Notes under the pieces: generated by a model
What the model was told of the DNA's origin: nothing
The model's database searches: none
What the model saw: only the letters and a program-made list of their open reading frames with translations
NCBI GenBank assembly: GCA_963723595.1
Contig: CAVRRQ010000006.1
Span: 496,001 to 560,000 of the forward strand
Source of the DNA: RYN-230 sp963723595
Lineage (GTDB): Bacteria; Actinomycetota; Actinomycetes; Streptosporangiales; Streptosporangiaceae
DNA length: 64,000 bases
Reading direction: 5' to 3'
Shown: positions 16,900-26,788 of the stretch, piece by piece
Layout: every line of letters begins with the position of its first letter
Position numbering within the stretch: position 1 is the first letter of the stretch
Position numbers and translations under genes: made by a program

Positions 16900-17061
16900 A
16901 CGGGAGAGGCCAGTGTGACTGGAGGGTACGAGGCCCGGAAAGGCCACGGCCTGCGCCACGGTCCGCCCCGTCCCGAGGCTGTGGGGTGCCTCTGTGGCCC
17001 GGCGGGTCCTCTCCGCGAACCTCGTGCAACCGTAGAGTCGCACGATCAGCAGTCGGAGCTG

Positions 17062-17229
17062 GTGACCCGGCACCGGGATGGGCGTGAGGTGGTCTTCACC
17101 GTCCGCCCGGAACGGCTCGCCGCCACGGCGTCCTGGATGACCTCGCTGGCGGTCAGCTGGCAGGAGCGCCTGCAGCGGCTCAAGCAGATGGCCGAGTCAG
17201 GGCTGGATTCCGGGCCGGGTCCCGGCTAG
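17062..17229 (+). pseudogene. Possible remnant of an ArsR-type regulator (C-terminal part only)
   Basis: About 55 residues (VTRHRDGREVVFTVRPERLA, then TASWMTSLAVSWQERLQRLKQMAE) look like the wing and final helix of an ArsR-family repressor of the type followed by 'W...RL..IK'. The recognition helix and N-terminal half are not found upstream in any frame. I read it as a truncated or degraded gene rather than a functional protein. It ends 4 bases inside the convergent NiCoT gene. Confidence 0.35.
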
Positions 17230-18402
17230 CAGCCCGGGACGTGGGCGAGCAGCGGTTCGGCCTCTAGCCCACCGGGTTCAGCGGGTTCACCGGAGCGGTG
17301 ACCGGAGTCCTGCGCGGCCCGGTCCCACTTCTGCTCGATCTTGCCGAAACGCCAGATGGCCAGGGCCACCACCCAGGTCAGGACGAACACCCCGGCGATC
17401 ACGAACCCGGCCTTGTTGATGTTGAAGTCCTCCAGCCACGCCCACCCGGGGCCGGTCAGGTGCCCGTCCTGGCCGAGCAGGCCGAGCACCTCCACCGCCC
17501 CGATGAACATGGCCACGAACACGGACAGCCCGGTGATGGTGAGGTTGTAGTAGACCTTGCGCACCGGGCGGGCGAAGGCCCAGTCGTAGGCGAAGTTCAT
17601 GAAGCAGCCGTCCGCCGTGTCGAGCAGGCTCATCCCCGCGGCGAACAGGATGGGCAGGGACAGCACCGCGTAGAACGGGAGGCCGCCGATGACCGCGGTG
17701 CCGGCCAGGACGAGCAGCGCGACCTCGGTGGCGGTGTCGAAGCCCAGCCCGAACAGGAACCCGATCGGGTACATCTTCCAGGGCGTGTCGATCCGGCGGG
17801 CCAGCGGGCCGAGGAGGCGGTTCATCAGGCCCCGCTTGTTCAGCTGCTCTTCCAGGGCGTCGTCGTCGTACTGGCCGGACCGCATCCCGCGGAACACCTT
17901 GACGATCCCGGCCAGGATCACCACGTTGATCGCCGCGATCAGGAACAGGAAGATCCCGGACACCAGGGTGCCGATGATGTTGGTGGTGTACTGCAGGTGC
18001 GAGCTGGAGTTCCTGACCTGCTCGTCCAGCGCGCGGATGCCGAAGTTCAGCAGCAGCGCCAGCAGGAACACGACGCTGGAATGCCCCAGCGAGAAGAAGA
18101 AGCCCGACCGACAGCGGCCGCTTGCCGTCGCTGACGAGCTTGCGGGTCGTGTTGTCGATGGCGGCGATGTGGTCGGCGTCGAACGCGTGCCGCATGCCGA
18201 GGGTGTAGGCCAGGATCCCGGTGGTGAAGCCGAACGTCTCGGTCTTGCTGATGTGGAAGTGGCCGCTGACCGCGACGGCGAGCATGACCCAGCCCGCCAC
18301 ATTCAGCCCGACGACGGTCAGCGCCATCGCGCCGGCCCGGCCCCATTCCTGCGGGGTGAGCCCGTCGCGGATGCTGGCCAGCCGGGCACGCGGATCAGCC
18401 AT
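17226..18402 (-). CDS. Nickel/cobalt permease, NiCoT family (HoxN/NixA type), one-base frameshift
   Basis: This eight-helix permease moves Ni2+ or Co2+ into the cell. The diagnostic helix-II motif is HAFDADHIAAIDN, followed by GHSSVVFLLALLLN and LGFDTATEVALLVLAG. The frame breaks at about 18105; deleting one G restores SVGFFFSLGHSS and a protein of about 391 residues. The ATG at 18402 follows AGGAAGG. A near-consensus Nur box lies 45-61 bases upstream, so nickel-dependent repression is likely. Cobalt import would also serve the cobalamin operon, but the Nur site argues for nickel. Confidence 0.9.
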
Positions 18403-18446
18403 CAGGCCGCCTTCCTGCCGGGGACATCGCATCAGCCTAGGTCTTA

Positions 18447-18463
18447 CTGCAATTTACTTGCAA
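18447..18463. promoter_or_regulatory. Nur (nickel-uptake regulator) box
   Basis: The 17-bp site CTGCAATTTACTTGCAA matches the Streptomyces Nur consensus tTGCaa-N5-ttGCAA at 11 of 12 defined positions. It is centred about 53 bases upstream of the NiCoT permease start. It also overlaps the last codons of the sufE reading frame. Confidence 0.75.
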
Positions 18464-19000
18464 CAACGAACCGCAGGTAGCTGCGAGGCGATGGTGACGG
18501 CAGTCGCCCCGGGGTCAGGCCCGCTCCGGCGGCCCGGTCGGCCGGGCCGGCGGCGCCGGCTGACGCCGGCCTGCTGCTCCTGGATCCGGCGCTTGATCCG
18601 GGCCAGCATCGCGGCCATCCCGCGCAGCCGCAGCGGGCTGACCAGATCGGACAGGCCGAGCTGGGTGGTGAACTCGGCCGGCGTGGCCAGGATCTCCTCC
18701 GCGCTCAGCCCGTCCAGCCCGGTGGCCAGGATGCCCGCGAAGCCGCGGGTGGTCGGGTGCTTCCTTCGGGGCGTCGAAGAACAGGTGCGCGGTGCCGTCG
18801 TCGCCCACCTCGACCGCCAGGAACAGCGGCGACTGGCACTCCGGCACCGGCTCCAGCAGGTCGCGGTGCTCCGCGTAGCGGGCCGGGAGCGGCGGCAGCT
18901 CGTCGGAGAACTCCAGCAGCAGCTGCAGCTTCTGCTGGCCCGGGACCGCGGCGAACTCGTCGACGATGTCCTGCAGCCGGGGGTTGAGCGTGGTGGTCAC
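18454..19000 (-). CDS. SufE family Fe-S cluster assembly / sulfur acceptor protein, one-base frameshift
   Basis: SufE accepts persulfide sulfur from a cysteine desulfurase. Matching wording includes LQDIVDEFAAVPGQQKLQLL, EFSDELPPLP, the active Cys in VPECQSPLFLAVE, and after correction TRGFAGILATGLDGLSAEEIL and SPLRLRGMAAMLARIKRRI. The frame is restored by removing one G or C at about 18756. The GTG start overlaps the sseA stop (GTGA), so the two are translationally coupled. The corrected frame has an Arg-rich tail and ends inside the Nur box; another indel could make the true end earlier, near 18515. Confidence 0.85.
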
Positions 19001-19879
19001 GGTTTGTCTCCCTGGGTGATGGGGACGCGGACGCTGTTGCCCCACTCGGTCCAGGACCCGTCGTAGTTGCGCACCGCCGGGTAGCCGAGCAGGTGGTGCA
19101 GGACGAACCAGGTGTGGCTGGACCGCTCGCCGATCCGGCAGTACACGACCACGTCGTCGGCGGGGCTGAGACCGGCCTCACCACCGTAGATGGCCTCCAG
19201 TTCCTTGCGCGGCCGGAACGTGGCGTCCTCGGCGGCCGCGCGGGCCCAGGGGACGTTCTTGGCGCCGGGGATGTGCCCGCCGCGGAGCGCGCCTTCCTGC
19301 GGGTAGTCCGGCATGTGCAGCAGTTCGCCGCTGTACTCACCGGGCGAGCGCACGTCGATCATGGGCTGGCCGAGGTGGGCCCGCACGTCGTCACGGAACG
19401 CCCGGATCTTGCGAGTCGTCCCGCTCGACCACCGGGTAGCCGGCCCGCGGCCGGTCCGGCGTCTCGGTGCTCAGCGGCCGGTCCTCCGCGATCCACTTGG
19501 CCCGGCCGCCGTCCAGCAGGCGGACGTCCGGGTGGCCGAACAGCGTGGCGACCCACAGGGCGTACGCCGCCCACCAGTTGTTCCGGTCGCCGTAGAGCAC
19601 GAGCGTGGTGTCCCGGCCGATGCCCTTCTCCGACATCAGCCGCGCGAACCCCGCCCCGTCCACGTAGTCCCGGGTGACCGGGTCGTTGAGCTCGGTGTGC
19701 CAGTCCAGCTTGACCGCGACCGGGATGTGCCCCGTCTCGTACAGCAGCACGTCCTCGTCGGATTCGGCGACCACCAGCCCGGGGTCGCCGAGGTGCTCGG
19801 CCAGCCAGCCGGTGCTGACCAGCATCTCGGGCCGGGCGTAGTCCTGGAACTTGGGCGTGGCGTCATACGGCAGCGTCAT
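18997..19879 (-). CDS. sseA: Thiosulfate/3-mercaptopyruvate sulfurtransferase (two rhodanese domains), one-base frameshift
   Basis: The protein has two tandem rhodanese domains. The N-terminal one (LVSTGWLAEHLGDPGLVV, then GHIPVAVKLDWHTELND) is non-catalytic, with Asp at the Cys position (LYGDRNNWWAAY). The C-terminal one carries the active Cys in VVYCRIGERSSHTW and the IDVRSPGEYSGE motif. The frame break at about 19412 is closed by deleting one C, giving about 293 residues, the normal size. The ATG at 19879 follows GGTGAGGG. Its coupling to sufE suggests supply of sulfane sulfur to Fe-S assembly. Confidence 0.9.
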
Positions 19880-20083
19880 GATTACCCTCACCTTCGTCGG
19901 TGGTCCGCCCGCGGCCAGCGCCAGGCGCTGGAGGCGGAGACTCCCACTGGTCAGCAACGCGCTCGGCGCGGCAGGCCCTTCCCCGCGGCCCGGTCCCCGG
20001 GCCTCACCTGCCACATGGTCCGCGGGCCCCGCCGATCAGCCGGGCCGGTCAGCCGGGCGCGTCACGCCGGTGGCCCGCCCGCC

Positions 20084-21143
20084 TCAGAGCCCGAACGCGG
20101 ACTCAAGTCCTGTGTACCCTTCGCTGGTGGGCAGCCGGGGCAAGCCGAGCAGGTCCTCGGCGGTGCCTAGCAGGCTCAGGTGGTTGAAGTAGCTGCCTGA
20201 TGCCGTGCCCGGCGATGGTGTAAGGAGACATCACGATCGTGGCAATGTGACACGACGGGTAGGTCGCAGAATCGGCGTGGACGGTGTCCCAGCAGGTCTC
20301 GCCGTTCGTCTTGTCGGAACCTGTGCCTTCGTCCGAGGTGATAAAGACCGCGAGCTGGCCGCTCTGGTAGGCGGCGGACTGCTGGATGATCGGAATCCAC
20401 TCCTTCAGCCAGTCGTCTCCCACCTTGACCGGGCAATCGTGCATGTCGTCGCACCCGCCCGGGGTGACGAAGCTGAACGCGGGCAGGCCGTCGCTGCCTG
20501 GCGACAGCGCATTCACGAAGCTTCCCGAGCTGGTCGTGCCGAGCGGCACATCCCAGTTGGAGCAGTCCACAGGCACGGGCCCTGAGGTGTAGTAAGCGGG
20601 CGGCGCGTGCCGTACGTAGTAGTACTCCCCGGTGCTGCCGTCAGCGTTGATATAAGTCGTGTTGTCGTAGTCCTTTTTGTAGCAGTTGCCCGGCGTCGCC
20701 TCAGCGTACTCGCGCCAATCCTGTCCGGCGGTGCTGAGCTGGGAGAATATCGACGCCTGCGACTGCGGGCATCCAGAGGGGAGACAGTCGGCGCTGGCTG
20801 CTTTTCCCTGGGCAGCGCCTGACGTCAGGGCCAGGTAGTTGGGCGTGGAGGGATGGGAGTAATTGTGGTAATTGGTGGCCAGCCCGCAACCTGGAATTAA
20901 AGTCTGATTGATGAAGGGCGCCGATTTGCTTCCGACAATGGAGCCATACGACTTGTTCTCGAACAAGATGAACATTACATGACTGACTGTGGCCGGGTGC
21001 GTGCCGGACATGGCGCCGCAGAGGCTGGTGAAGCTGGCCGTGCGGGGGGAGGGTGCCCGCGCCTGGGCGGCGGGCGTTGAGCCGAGTCCGGTAAGCACGG
21101 CCAGCAGAGCCACGAGTTGCGCCCGATAAGCGATCCTCATCAC
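20084..21143 (-). CDS. Secreted phosphoesterase (phospholipase C / acid phosphatase superfamily), one-base frameshift
   Basis: The N-terminal signal peptide (LVALLAVLTGLGSTPAAQA) is followed by a PF04185-type domain: HVMFILFENKSYGSIVGS, the SHPSTPNYLALTSG block and VFITSDEGTGSDKT (metal Asp/Glu). Its own Cys-rich inserts suggest disulfides outside the cell. The frame breaks at about 20204; removing one G restores SPYTIAGTASGSYFNHLSLL, the usual C-terminal motif, and a stop at 20084. The start is GTG 21143 or ATG 21140. Codon use is visibly less GC-biased than in neighbours, hinting at a different origin. A 45-codon ORF ends just upstream. Confidence 0.85.
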
Positions 21144-21145
21144 GG

Positions 21146-21283
21146 CTACCCCCTCAGCTGCGACGTACCTTGACCGTACGCCTGTTCCCCCGCAAAGCGA
21201 AGGCCGCGATCAGGCTCGCTCATCCCTTCCACAACCCCGTTGATAGGCAGCATGCATAAGGGCTTTTCCTTTGTGGTGCTCAT
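21146..21283 (-). CDS. Small ORF (45 codons) with strong ribosome site, upstream of the phosphoesterase
   Basis: A 45-residue frame starts at an ATG preceded by AAGGAGG at the ideal distance and ends 2 bases before the phosphoesterase start. It begins MSTTKEKPLCMLPINGVV and ends GEQAYGQGTSQLRG. It lies between a flavoprotein gene and the phosphoesterase on the same strand, so the three could be one transcript. I recognise no family. It may be a real small protein, a precursor peptide, or a leader ORF that couples translation. Confidence 0.5.
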   Translation of the reverse strand: MSTTKEKPLCMLPINGVVEGMSEPDRGLRFAGEQAYGQGTSQLRG

Positions 21284-21319
21284 GGCACTGGCCTCCTTCC
21301 GGGCGCCTTAAGTAGATAG

Positions 21320-22592
21320 TTAGCCGTCGGCCAGGACCTCGCGGGCGGCCCGGGCGCCGGAGGCCAGCGCGCCCTGGACCGAGCCGGTCGCGCGGTGATC
21401 GCCGCACACGTACCGGCGCGGCCCCTCCGGGGCAGTGCCGTCCGGGGCCATACCCCCGATTTCGGTGACCCGGCAGGGCTGGCTGAGCCGGAGCGGCGGC
21501 GGCATGGCGGGCAGCGCGCCGTCGATGGTGTAGCTGTCCAGGTGTTCCCAGCCGGCCGTGTCGGCCTGGTACAGGTCGGCGAGCCTGGCCCGGACGGCCG
21601 GCTCGCGGTCCGCGCCCCCGCCCCCCAGCACCGAGGTGGAGATGAGGCTCCGCCCGGCCGCGTAGCCGGGGCTCACCTCAGACAGGACGCAGGTGTTGAG
21701 GATCTCGCCCTCGCTGTCGACCAGCAGGGTCGGCTCGGCGAGCGGGCTGGCCGGGGCGGCGTGGTAGACCGTGGTGACCGTGCGGGTGGCCGGCACGCCC
21801 AGCCCTGGCAGCAGGGCCTCCGCGGTGGCGGCGCCGGTGGCGACCACGACCGCGCCGGCGGGGCAGTTCGCTGCCGTCGGACAGCAGCACCCCTGCGCTG
21901 GTGAGCTCGCGGACCGGGGTCTCCAGCCGGACCGTGCCGGGCGGCAGGGCCGCGCCCAGTTGCTCGGGGACCGCCTGGATGCCGCGGCGCGGCAGGCACA
22001 GGGTGCCGCGCAGCATGCTCCGCCAGACCAGGTGGAAGAACCGGCCCGAGGTCTCGAGCTGATCCTCCAGGAAGACCCCGGCCAGGAACGGCCGGAACAT
22101 CCGCTCGACCAGCTCACCGGGGATCCGGGCGCCGGCCAGCGTGGCCAGGGTGCTCCGGTCCGGTTCACGTTTCAGGAGCCGGGCCGGGAGCAGCAGGTCG
22201 CGCGCGCTGAGCCCGGCCAGCGCGGCCAGCCCACCCGGCCCGGCCAGCCGGCCGCGGACCAGGTCGCCCTGATCGCCCGGCCGCCGGGTGGGGTCGGCGA
22301 ACCGGACCCGGCCCGCGGGAGTGTGCAGCAGCATCCCGGGGGTGAACGGGGACAGTTGCAGCGCCCGCAGGTCCACGCGGCGCCGCACCTGCGGGTAAGA
22401 GGTGTTGAAGACCTGGAAGCCCCGGTCCAGCCGGAAACCGTCCCGCCGGTCGGTGCGCATCCGGCCGCCCACGCCGTCCGACGCCTCGAGCACCGTGACG
22501 GCCGCGCCGGCCGCGGCCAGATCGGCCGCGCAGGCCAGGCCGGCCAGCCCGGCCCCGACGACGATGACCGCGGGCGTGCTGGTGTCGGACAT
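21320..22592 (-). CDS. FAD-dependent amine-oxidase-like oxidoreductase, one-base frameshift
   Basis: This protoporphyrinogen/monoamine-oxidase-fold flavoprotein has about 424 residues after correction. The dinucleotide site is VIVVGAGLAGLACAADLA, then LEASDGVGGRMRT. GFQVFNTSYPQVR and the C-terminal FAD contact YVCGDHRATGSVQGAL complete the pattern. The frame breaks at about 21864; deleting one C gives SELPAGAVVVATGAATAEAL. The ATG at 22592 has GGAGGG upstream. Substrate is unknown; similar actinobacterial proteins are often annotated only as NAD(P)/FAD-dependent oxidoreductases. Confidence 0.87.
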
Positions 22593-22669
22593 GCGGAAGC
22601 CCTCCAGAGTGATCGGTTGCTAAGTATTCGGAGGCCCGGCCGCCCAGGGTCGCACCGCCCGCCCGCGGG

Positions 22670-23878
22670 TTAGCGCGGCTCGGCCCACTGCGGGGTGGCC
22701 CCGCCGGTGTAGATCTCCGCGCCGCCGATCAGCGCGCGCTCGACCCGGCTCAGCACGTCCAGCGGGTCACCGGACCAGATGACCAGGTCGGCGTCCTTCC
22801 CGGGCTCCAGGGAGCCGAGACGGCCGTCGATACCCGCGATCCGCGCCGGGTTGATGGTCAGCGCGCGGATCGCGGTCGCCCAGGCCAGGCCCTCCTTCAC
22901 GGCCAGGGCCGCCTGGTAGGCCAGGAAATTGATCGGCACGACCGGGTGGTCGGTGGTCAGCGCGAACGTCACCCCGGCCCGGTCGAGCAGGCCCGGGTTG
23001 GCCAGCGAGCGGTTCCGCACCTCCACCTTCGACCGGCTGGTCAGCAGCGGGCCGAGGACCACCGGGATGCCCCGGGCCGCGATGATGTCGGCCAGCAGGT
23101 GTGCCTCGGTGCCATGGTCGATCACCAGGTCGTAGCCGAACTCCCCGGCGATCCGCATGGCGGTGGCGATGTCGTCCGCGCGGTGGCAGTGCTGGCGCCA
23201 GGGGATCTCCCGGCGCAGGACCCGGCCCAGCGCCTCCAGCTTCAGGTCCCGGCTGACCGGGCCGCGCTCGCCTTCCGGCTTGCGCTGCTCATTCTCCAGC
23301 CGGCTGAGGTAGTTGCCCGCGTCCACCAGGGCACTCCGGATCACCGCCGCCGTGCCGAGCCGGGTGCTCGGCGTCTTCTGCTGCTCGCCGTAGACCCGCT
23401 TGGGGTTCTCGCCGAGGGCCGACTTCATCCCGGACGGCTGGCGCAGCACCATCTCGTCGACGGTCCGCCCCCAGCACTTGACCGCGACCGTCTGCCCGCC
23501 GATGGGGTTGCCGGAGCCCGGGTTGATGTTCACGGCCAGGACGCCGCCGCTGATCGCATCGCGGAAGCCGAGATCGGCCGGGTTGACCGCGTCGAGCGCG
23601 CGGACCTGCGCGGTCACCGGGTCGGTCAGCTCGTTGGTGTCCGAGCCGGCCCAGCCTTCGCCTTCCTCGTGCACGCCCACGTGCCCGTGGGCCTCGATGA
23701 ACCCGGGCAGCACCCAGCGGCCCGCCGCCTCGATGACCCGGGCCCCCGGGGGAATGGCGAGGTCAGTGCCGACCGCGGTGATCCGGCCGGCCTCGGCCAG
23801 CACCGTCCCGCCGTCGATCGGATCGCCGGTGACCGGAACCACGCGTCCCCCGACGATCGCCACCGGCTCCACAGCCAT
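22670..23878 (-). CDS. Amidohydrolase, imidazolonepropionase-like
   Basis: This 402-residue metal-dependent amidohydrolase has metal ligands in IEAHGHVGVHEEGE (HxH), RQHCHRADDIATAM and DLVIDHGTEAHLLADI, and the catalytic Asp in ALTTDHPVVP. The beta-sandwich N-terminus (AIVGGRVVPVTGDPIDGGTV) and the C-terminal LGSLEPGKDADLVIW are typical. The ATG at 23878 has AGGAGG just upstream. The LysR-type gene is divergent, 125 bases away, and may control it. The substrate is not predictable. Confidence 0.87.
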   Translation of the reverse strand: MAVEPVAIVGGRVVPVTGDPIDGGTVLAEAGRITAVGTDLAIPPGARVIEAAGRWVLPGFIEAHGHVGVHEEGEGWAGSDTNELTDPVTAQVRALDAVNPADLGFRDAISGGVLAVNINPGSGNPIGGQTVAVKCWGRTVDEMVLRQPSGMKSALGENPKRVYGEQQKTPSTRLGTAAVIRSALVDAGNYLSRLENEQRKPEGERGPVSRDLKLEALGRVLRREIPWRQHCHRADDIATAMRIAGEFGYDLVIDHGTEAHLLADIIAARGIPVVLGPLLTSRSKVEVRNRSLANPGLLDRAGVTFALTTDHPVVPINFLAYQAALAVKEGLAWATAIRALTINPARIAGIDGRLGSLEPGKDADLVIWSGDPLDVLSRVERALIGGAEIYTGGATPQWAEPR

Positions 23879-23986
23879 TCCAGCCTCCTCTGCCTGCCCA
23901 ACCCGGTGCGTACCCCAGCACAAAACACTCACCTTATTCGGGCCCAGGTGACCCACGGGTGTTCGTTGTGGAATAGAAAGTCTTTG

Positions 23987-24009
23987 ATCCATGACCTACA
24001 GTCATGGAT
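23987..24009. promoter_or_regulatory. Inverted repeat overlapping the LysR start codon
   Basis: The perfect 9-bp arms ATCCATGAC (23987-23995) and GTCATGGAT (24001-24009) are separated by CTACA. The right arm contains the ATG of the LysR-type gene. LysR-type regulators bind interrupted palindromes in divergent promoters and often repress themselves, so this is a candidate autoregulatory operator. Confidence 0.5.
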
Positions 24010-24921
24010 GTGGATACGGATGCGCTGCGCTGGTTCCAGCAGGTCGCGGACGGCACGACGGTGACGGAAGTCAGCGAGCTGGAGGCGGTCACCCAGTCCG
24101 GGGTATCGCGGGCGCTGGCCCGGCTGGAGGCGCAGGTGGGCACGCCACTGCTGCGGCGGCACGGCCGCACGCTGCGGCTGACCCAGGCCGGCGCGGTGTT
24201 CAAGCGGCACGTGGACGCGATGCTGCACCAGCTCGACGACGGGATCGCCGCGGTCAGCCAGCTGATCGAGCCGGACACGGGCACCGTCGCGCTCGCCTTC
24301 CAGCAGTCGCTGGGGACCTGGCTGGTGCCGGACCTGGTGCGGAGTTTCCGCGCCGCGCACCCGCACGTCACGTTCCAGCTCACCCAGACCCGCGACGAGG
24401 TGCATTCCGCCGCGCTGGACGGCGGGCTGGCCGACCTGGAGATCGGCACCCGGCGGGCGCGCAGCACCGCGCTGCGCACCCGGCTGATCGCGATCGAGCC
24501 ACTGCGGCTGGCCGTGCAGCGCGACCACCCGCGGGCCGGGCAGCGGATCCGCCTGGCCGAGGTGTCGGGGGAGCCGTTCGTCAGCCTGCGGCCAACCTCC
24601 GCGCTCCGCAAGCTCGGTGACGACCTGTGCCAGCAGGCCGGATTCCGGCCGGCCGTGGTGTTCGAGGGGGACGACCTGTCCACGGTGCGCGGCTTCGTCG
24701 CGGCCGGACTCGGCGTGGCCATCGTCCCCGCGCCGCGGGCGGGGACCCTGGAAGCCGCGGCCGGGCCGCTGGCCTACTGCGAGATCCTGGACGCCGGGGC
24801 GGTCCGTGACCTGACCCTGACCTGGTCCGCTGAACGGCGCCTGCTGCCGGCCGCGGAGCTGTTCCGCCGGCACGTGATCCGCAGCGCCAGCGCCGGCCAG
24901 GTCCCGGCGCTCTCCGCCTGA
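24004..24921 (+). CDS. LysR-family transcriptional regulator
   Basis: This 305-residue regulator has the HTH at residues about 3-60 (ALRWFQQVADGTTVTEVSEL, then QSGVSRALARLEAQVGTPLLRR). The co-inducer domain follows (GTVALAFQQSLGTWLVPDLV, and VRGFVAAGLGVAIVPAPR near the C-terminus). No ribosome site precedes the ATG, which sits inside a palindrome; the message may be leaderless or use the GTG two codons later. It is divergent from the amidohydrolase gene, its most likely target. Confidence 0.88.
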   Translation: MDVDTDALRWFQQVADGTTVTEVSELEAVTQSGVSRALARLEAQVGTPLLRRHGRTLRLTQAGAVFKRHVDAMLHQLDDGIAAVSQLIEPDTGTVALAFQQSLGTWLVPDLVRSFRAAHPHVTFQLTQTRDEVHSAALDGGLADLEIGTRRARSTALRTRLIAIEPLRLAVQRDHPRAGQRIRLAEVSGEPFVSLRPTSALRKLGDDLCQQAGFRPAVVFEGDDLSTVRGFVAAGLGVAIVPAPRAGTLEAAAGPLAYCEILDAGAVRDLTLTWSAERRLLPAAELFRRHVIRSASAGQVPALSA

Positions 24922-26149
24922 CCGGCGGAGCTGGCCCTGAACCTGTCCACGAGCGACCGCTACGTGACGTTCATGGGCTACGTGGCCCAGCCGGACCTGC
25001 TCGATGTGTCCAACTCCAACACCCCCGGCGTCATCCACCCGACCAACCCGGTGTCCAGCGCCTACTACCGCGTGACCGCCACGCTGGACAGCCGGGGCCG
25101 GCTCAGCTACACCGAGACCAACGCCTACAGCGGCAACAACGGCCGCGCCGCGATCCTCAACGACAGCCGCGGCGCGGACGTGCTGTACACCGCGGGCAAC
25201 GCCGGCAACGGCGGCAGCCCGGAGCCGGACGGCGTCATCCTCGGGGCGGGCGCGCAGATCATGAAGCCGTCCTGGCTTCCTGAGCGCGCCCAGCAGCCGG
25301 GCCAGCCCACCCCCGTCGGCAGCTTCAACATCACCCAGCTCGGGGACGCCGCCGACAAGATCGGCAAGGACACCAACTTCCGCAGCATGACGATCTACGG
25401 CAACGTCCTGTACTACACCAAGGGCAGCGGCGGGAACGGCGTCAACACCGTGTACTTCGTTGACACCACCGGGAAAGCGTGCCCCAGCGGGGTGGGACTG
25501 CCCGAGCCTGGCGCGGCGCTGCCTGCGAACCCCATCGCCTACGACCCCTCGGTGCTCCAGACCAAGGGCGTCTACCCGTACAACATGTGCATCCTGAAGG
25601 GCTTCCCGACCGCGCTGAAGTCGGCCACGTCCTTCCCGTTCGGCCTGTGGTTTCGCCAGCTCCCGCACGCTGTACGTGGCGGACGAGGGTAACGGCGACA
25701 ATACCTACTCGGCGTCCACCGGCACCTACACCACGGCCGCCGGGCAGACCACGGCCGGGCTGCAGAAGTGGGTGCTGAGCAACGGCACCTGGACGCTCGC
25801 CTACACCTTGAGCAGCGGGCTCAGCCTCGGCGCCCCCTACACGGTGCCCGGCTACCCGTCCGGTGACAACGCGGCCACCGGGCTGCCCTGGGCGCCGGCC
25901 ACGGACGGGCTGCGGAACATCACCGGCCGGGTCAACCCGGACGGTACCGCCACCATCTGGGCCGTCACCTCGACCGTCAGCGGGGCCGGTGACCAGGGCG
26001 CGGACCCGAACCAGGTGGTCGCCATCACCGACGACCTGGGCGCGCAGACGCCGCCCGCGGAGAGCTTCCGGACCTTCCAGCCCGCGCGCTCCGGTGAAGT
26101 GCTGCGCGGTGTGTCCTTCACCTCCGGCACCCGGGAGGGCGGCCGCTGA
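24922..26149 (+). pseudogene. 5'-truncated secreted beta-propeller-like protein, also frameshifted
   Basis: The frame is open directly from the LysR stop codon with no start or signal peptide: it begins AELALNLSTSDRYVTFMGYV in mid-domain. It continues with DLLDVSNSNTPGVIHPTNP, TNAYSGNNGRAAILND and TKGSGGNGVNTVYFVDTTGK, typical of a large extracellular propeller protein of unknown function that I recall having another 100-150 N-terminal residues. Deleting one T at about 25650 joins the two halves (GLWFASSRTLYVADEGNG). The missing 5' part next to LysR suggests a deletion junction at about 24921. Confidence 0.65.
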
Positions 26150-26220
26150 CCGGGGTGCGCGCTCAGCGCGGCGGGCCGGCCGGGTCCCGTACGGCCCGCC
26201 TGCGCCGGCGCCGGGTCCGG

Positions 26221-26640
26221 TTACGCGTGCGGCGTGAACGAGGTCGAGCAGCTTCCGGTCCGGCTGCCCTTCCTGACCGAGACCGAGACCTGCACGGTGT
26301 AGCCCGGTGTGGCGCCGCTGATGTAGTACGAGATCGACACGTTGCCCTTGTGCCCGGCCGTGCCGCGATGCGTGGTGTTCGTCGTCCTGTAGTGCGCCAC
26401 GGTCTTCACGCCTGCGAAGTTACCCGTGTGCACCCGGACATCGGTGTACGTGTAGTCGGCGGGGTGGGCGTTGCTCATGGATGCACTGCAGGCCAGGGGC
26501 TTAGCCGGGGCGGCCATGGCCACTCCGCCGTTCAGGGCCGTGGCCCCGATGGCTCCCGCCATGGTGGCGCCAAGCAGAATACGTCCAGGCAGCGATGCCA
26601 GAATTGTCATGAGCGCCACCGTAGCCCCGGTACGGCGCAT
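26221..26640 (-). CDS. Small secreted protein of unknown function
   Basis: This is a 139-residue precursor when started at ATG 26640. A long signal sequence (GRILLGATMAGAIGATALNG, ending at about AMAAPA) is followed by about 90 mature residues. Two cysteines (CSASM, GSCSTSF) probably form a disulfide. The mature region has a beta-rich pattern (TVAHYRTTNTTHRG, VSISYYISGATPGYTVQVSV) like an immunoglobulin-type domain. I recognise no family. Confidence 0.65.
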   Translation of the reverse strand: MRRTGATVALMTILASLPGRILLGATMAGAIGATALNGGVAMAAPAKPLACSASMSNAHPADYTYTDVRVHTGNFAGVKTVAHYRTTNTTHRGTAGHKGNVSISYYISGATPGYTVQVSVSVRKGSRTGSCSTSFTPHA

Positions 26641-26788
26641 GAATGGCGCAACGTAACCCGACCCTGTCTCTGCGTTCACCTCGGGGGCGCTTTTCGTCTG
26701 CTCAGCCAGATAAGAAATTCACGGCAATTAATACGGTTCGCCGTTTTCTGGAGGACTGAGGTTCTGCTGCGCTGTGCGGGCATGACGC

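Noticed and set aside
17226..18463. Cobalamin riboswitch or cobalt-specific control for the NiCoT gene
   Set aside because: No B12-box sequence lies upstream; the only recognisable element is a Nur-type site.
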